Origin: Bacteroidota bacterium
GTDB taxonomy: Bacteria; Bacteroidota; Bacteroidia; Flavobacteriales; Flavobacteriaceae
Length of the DNA: 7,448 nucleotides
Assembly: GCA_022560715.1 (NCBI GenBank)
Contig: JADFSQ010000089.1
Location: 1 to 7,448, forward strand
Reading direction: 5' to 3'
Part shown: positions 5,052 to 7,448 of the stretch, in pieces
Numbering within the stretch: position 1 is the first letter of the stretch
Layout of the letters: the number at the start of each line of letters is the position of its first letter
Translations under genes and position numbers: made by a program
Notes under the pieces: model-generated
Seen by the model: the letters and a program-made list of their open reading frames with translations, nothing else
What the model was told of the DNA's origin: nothing
The model's database searches: none

Positions 5052-6170
5052 ATGGAAATTAACAGACGACAATGGCTAAAAACAGCGGCTTTAGCTGGCG
5101 GATTTACATTATTTAATGGATTAGGATTTCAAGTTTTAACTGCTGAAGAACGAAAGAAATTTAATCCTAGAGAGTTTGAAAATCCTATTCGGTTAAGTTC
5201 TAATGAAAACCCTTATGGACCGTCGGAAAGAGTTAGAAACGCTGTAAAAAATGCATTTAATATTGGTTGTCGGTATCCTTATGAATACGCTGAAAATCTT
5301 GAAGGTATCCTTGCTAAAAAGTATGGTGTTGCACCAGAAAGTGTTATTGTTACAGGTGGTTCGACAGAAGGTCTAAAAATTGCCGGAATTACTTTTGCTG
5401 CCAATGGAGGTGAAATTATTGCAGCGAAACCTACTTTTTTAGCGATGATGCAATATGCAAAAATGTGGGGAGCAAATATAAATTGGGTTCCGGTAGATGA
5501 AAATTTAGGTTATGACCTTCAAGAAATTGAAAAGCGAATTACATCTAAAACAAAAATGGTTTTTTTATGTAATCCTAACAATCCAACATCTACTCTTTTA
5601 CCAGCTAATACTTTACAAGATTTTTGCGCGTCGGTAAGTAAAAGAACCATTGTTTTTAGTGATGAAGCTTACTACGAATATATTGAAGACCCAAATTATC
5701 CATCGATGATAGATTTGGTGAAAAAAGGTGAAAATGTAGTGGTATCAAAAACTTTCTCTAAAGTTTATGGAATGGCAGGTATGCGAATAGGCTTTCTCAT
5801 TGCAAAACCTGAACTGGCACAAACAATAAGAAGAAACATTGTAGCAATGAGTAATATTTTTGCTATTGAAGGCGCAAAGGAAGCTTTAAAAGACGATGAA
5901 TTTTATAAATTCTCACTTCAAAAAAACGTTGAAGCAAAACAAATAATTTATAATACTTTAGACCACCTTAACTTACACTATATTAAATCGAGCACTAATT
6001 TTATTTTCTTTAAGTCTGAAAAAGACATTAATATATTGGGAAAACAAATGTTGACTAAAGGTATTAAAATTGGTCGTGCTTTTCCGCCGTTTTATGATTG
6101 GTGCCGTATTAGCACAGGAACACTTGAAGAAGTTGAGCTGTTCTCTAAATCGTTGATTACATTATATTAA
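5052..6170 (+). CDS. Tat-exported, HisC-like PLP-dependent aminotransferase
   Basis: The 372-residue protein starts with a twin-arginine signal: NRRQWLK (4-10) followed by a hydrophobic stretch TAALAGGFTLFNGLGF. The rest is a class I/II (fold type I) aminotransferase most like histidinol-phosphate aminotransferase. Visible features are LSSNENPYGPS (48-58), TGGSTEGL (101-108), CNPNNPTS (173-180) with Asn177, SDEAYYEY (203-210) with Asp204 and Tyr207, SKTFSKVYGMAGMRIG (232-247) with the probable PLP lysine Lys237, and Arg352 in WCRIST. Family knowledge supports PLP binding; the substrate is unknown, since HisC-like proteins act on several phosphorylated and aromatic amino acids. An exported version is unlikely to serve histidine biosynthesis. 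It diverges from the paa regulator, 106 bp away; a link to aromatic metabolism is only a guess. The start is fixed by the signal sequence. Confidence 0.92.
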   Translation: MEINRRQWLKTAALAGGFTLFNGLGFQVLTAEERKKFNPREFENPIRLSSNENPYGPSERVRNAVKNAFNIGCRYPYEYAENLEGILAKKYGVAPESVIVTGGSTEGLKIAGITFAANGGEIIAAKPTFLAMMQYAKMWGANINWVPVDENLGYDLQEIEKRITSKTKMVFLCNPNNPTSTLLPANTLQDFCASVSKRTIVFSDEAYYEYIEDPNYPSMIDLVKKGENVVVSKTFSKVYGMAGMRIGFLIAKPELAQTIRRNIVAMSNIFAIEGAKEALKDDEFYKFSLQKNVEAKQIIYNTLDHLNLHYIKSSTNFIFFKSEKDINILGKQMLTKGIKIGRAFPPFYDWCRISTGTLEEVELFSKSLITLY

Positions 6171-6453
6171 ATTGTTTTTTTTAGCCTTTTGTACTGCTTC
6201 CAGTTTATTGTGTACTTGAAGTTTTTTGTTCTTCTAACTTTTCTGAAATACTTAATGACCTTCTTGCATAAAATAAAGCCCTGTCAATATTTGAATTTCA
6301 ATACTCCCAGGAAATTTTATTTAAGGTATTTATTAAAGTAAGTTTTTCTTGAGTTTTAGACACCACAAGTAAGCTGTCTAACTTAGATTTTGTTTGAGAT
6401 AGCAACTGCAATGAAAACGAAAAAATAAATATTGAAAATAATAACCTTTTCAT
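6162..6453 (-). pseudogene. Remnant of a TPR/LuxR-type regulator, N- and C-terminal ends only
   Basis: From the ATG at 6451-6453 the minus strand encodes a signal peptide (MKRLLFSIFIFSFSLQLLSQ), then KSKLDSLLVVSKTQEKLTLI, NTLNKISWEY, a TGA at codon 52 (6298-6300), and NSNIDRALFYARRSLSISEK. This is the start of a tetratricopeptide-repeat sensor or regulator of the kind common in Bacteroidetes; WEYRN with CGA changed to TGA is the likely original. Near 6228 the frame shifts by one and the sequence becomes KKLQVHNKLEAVQKAKKNNL-I, then stop at 6162-6164, which I recognise as the last helix of a LuxR-type helix-turn-helix. Hundreds of codons in between are missing. The end overlaps the aminotransferase gene by 9 bases, convergently. 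It is dead: nonsense codon, deletion and frameshift. The LuxR assignment rests on about 21 residues. Confidence 0.72.
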
Positions 6454-6572
6454 ATAAAACAGAGTCGATTTAAAAGCACATTGAATATACTAATTTTAAT
6501 CTGCACTTATTAATAAATCTAACAAAAGGAAAGTTCCAGAACGTAAAAATAAAGCTCTCATTTTAAGAACAT

Positions 6573-6625
6573 AAAAAAAGCATCAGTATTTTCCTGTAAG
6601 ACAGAATAATATACCTGATGCTTTT
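6573..6625 (-). terminator. Branched stem-loop followed by T-run
   Basis: AAAAGCATCAG (6576-6586) pairs perfectly over 11 bp with CTGATGCTTTT (6615-6625). The 28-base loop contains a smaller hairpin, CTGT-AAG-ACAG (6594-6604). On the minus strand the stem ends in seven T (6579-6573), giving a terminator shape for transcripts coming from the GSCFA gene; on the plus strand only four T follow. No gene ends close by, so the assigned gene is uncertain. Confidence 0.6.
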
Positions 6626-6676
6626 CTAAAAAATTGATTAATAGCACACTAATATAAAACTTATTATAATCGAATG

Positions 6677-6755
6677 TGAGATTTATTCGACAAAAAACAT
6701 GAAAAAAAGATTAAGCGCAATAATGTTAATTATTACGCCCAATCAACAAATCTCA
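6677..6755 (-). other. Nested stem-loop of unknown role
   Basis: An outer pairing TGAGATTT (6677-6684) with AAATCTCA (6748-6755) encloses a 10-bp inner stem, GCGCAATAAT (6715-6724) against ATTATTACGC (6729-6738), loop GTTA. The single imperfect position of the inner stem is C-A on the plus strand but G-U on the minus strand, so the RNA form favours the minus transcript. A run of seven A at 6702-6708 reads as a T-run after the inner hairpin on that strand. It could be a weak terminator or a small RNA. Confidence 0.35.
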
Positions 6756-6948
6756 ACAACAAGATTTTTTCTTAATATACTTTTAAAAACTCTGATATAG
6801 ACTTATCTACAAGCTGTTTATTGCATATAAAACACCGTTAGCATAAAGTTCTTTTGTACAATCTAACTATTTACATTTTTTTAGTGACACGTCATTAACC
6901 GAAAAAATTCTGACACAACCGTTACTACTGTTTGGCAAATTTTATATC

Positions 6949-7448
6949 TTAAAATGTAATGTGTGGAAATTGCTTTTTAATTTGTGTCTTTTTATCCTCT
7001 AAATCTTGAAGAAATTGTTGATGCAATTTTGAGTTCGGATTAAATGGTTTGTGAAGCATTCCTTTTTGAATTGTATTAACATCATCCATAGTTTGAATTG
7101 CTTCTGAAGATATCCAAACTTGCTGAAACTTTTTCCAAATATAATTTATGGCTGTTTTGTTTGGGTGAATCATATCTTCGGCATAAAAACGATAGTCTCG
7201 CAGCTCGTCCATCATAATTTCATAGGAAGGAAAATATTTCGATTGATGATTGACGATTGTCGATTTTTGATTTATGAACTGATGGATCGCTGTAATTAAA
7301 TGTGATTTACTTTGAGAATTTTCAACAAATCCATCTTTAAGATGTCGTACTGGAGAAACAGTATAAATAAATTGAACATTTGGATTTTTTGAACGAATAA
7401 GGTTTTCAATGTTTTTGATACATTTAACAATATAATCATCAGATAAAA
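6949..7448 (-). CDS. GSCFA-domain protein, C-terminal part (5' end outside the window)
   Basis: The minus-strand frame is open from the right edge to the TAA at 6949-6951, giving 165 residues; an internal ATG at 7213-7215 is not the start. The visible sequence fits the C-terminal half of the GSCFA domain of Bacteroidetes: FIYTVSPVRHLKDGFVENS, SKSHLITAIHQF, then YFPSYEIMMDELRDYRFYAE and DMIHPNKTAINYIWKKF. The DMIHPN motif matches the D-x-x-H region expected of SGNH/GDSL-like hydrolases, a group GSCFA resembles; the activity of this family is not established to my knowledge. Between AIHQF and YFPSYE the sequence INQKSTIVNHQSK is encoded by a 7-bp-period tandem repeat. The flank 3' of the stop holds no partner gene for 495 bases. 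Confidence 0.85.
   Translation of the reverse strand, partial: LSDDYIVKCIKNIENLIRSKNPNVQFIYTVSPVRHLKDGFVENSQSKSHLITAIHQFINQKSTIVNHQSKYFPSYEIMMDELRDYRFYAEDMIHPNKTAINYIWKKFQQVWISSEAIQTMDDVNTIQKGMLHKPFNPNSKLHQQFLQDLEDKKTQIKKQFPHITF
7240..7274. repeat. Heptamer tandem repeat within the GSCFA reading frame
   Basis: Five 7-bp units lie in register: CGATTGA, TGATTGA, CGATTGT, CGATTTT, TGATTTA. They are inside the open frame and encode part of INQKSTIVNHQSK on the minus strand. Because 7 is not a multiple of 3, a change of one unit would shift the frame, and three units (21 bases) would keep it. Similar heptamers are, from memory, common between flavobacterial genes. Confidence 0.7.

Larger units (their letters stand above)
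6454..6948. other. Gene-free stretch with structured elements
   Basis: No supportable coding region is seen in these 495 bases on either strand. The only frames are short and lack family signals. It holds the two stem-loops listed separately (6573-6625 and 6677-6755). The position beside a gutted regulator gene suggests decayed DNA. Confidence 0.6.

Noticed and set aside
6171..6190. Terminator of the aminotransferase gene at the T-run after its stop
   Set aside because: No stem precedes the T-run, and these bases encode the lysine-rich end of the convergent regulator remnant.
6699..6800. Plus-strand frame of 33 residues beginning MKKRLSAIMLI
   Set aside because: It is short, overlaps a stem-loop, has no family signal and no ribosome-binding site; it may be chance in AT-rich DNA.
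6800..6935. Minus-strand stretch with SSNGCVRIF, reminiscent of the SHGCIR motif of L,D-transpeptidases
   Set aside because: The match is a few residues, a stop follows at 6867-6869, and no catalytic domain is found upstream, where the GSCFA gene ends.

Overview
This window is AT-rich, has no strong Shine-Dalgarno sequences, and shows TAnnTTTG-type promoter elements and Flavobacteria-like protein sequences. I infer a member of the Bacteroidetes, most likely Flavobacteriaceae. No species can be named from the sequence alone.

Positions 1-4945, all on the minus strand, hold a phenylacetate-degradation block. Read 5'->3' on that strand it is: a TetR-family regulator (4376-4945), paaE (3199-4269), paaA (2184-3134), paaB (1761-2045), a broken four-helix-bundle gene (1370-1724), paaC (568-1323) and paaD (12-512). 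PaaABC form the di-iron monooxygenase that epoxidises phenylacetyl-CoA. PaaE feeds it electrons from NAD(P)H through FAD and a [2Fe-2S] cluster, and PaaD is the MIP18/DUF59-type maturation factor. A 12-bp perfect inverted repeat between the regulator and paaE is either the regulator's operator, a terminator, or both. The downstream pathway genes (paaG, paaF, paaZ, paaJ, paaK) are not in the window.

The gaps of this operon are unusual. Each carries an inserted palindromic repeat, from four families, two of them present twice. The paaB-paaC gap instead carries a compact element of about 430 bp: a frameshifted four-helix-bundle (23S intervening-sequence type) gene between two oppositely oriented arrays of six 6-bp units, with a possible 4-bp target duplication. 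Removing it would leave paaB and paaC one base apart.

Positions 5052-6170 on the plus strand encode a HisC-like PLP aminotransferase with a twin-arginine export signal. Convergent with it, and overlapping its last 9 bases, is a remnant of a TPR/LuxR-type regulator on the minus strand (6162-6453), with a nonsense codon and most of the middle missing. Positions 6454-6948 contain no supportable gene but hold two stem-loop structures, one of them a likely terminator. From 6949 to the right edge, on the minus strand, is the C-terminal part of a GSCFA-domain protein that contains a 7-bp-period tandem repeat inside its reading frame.
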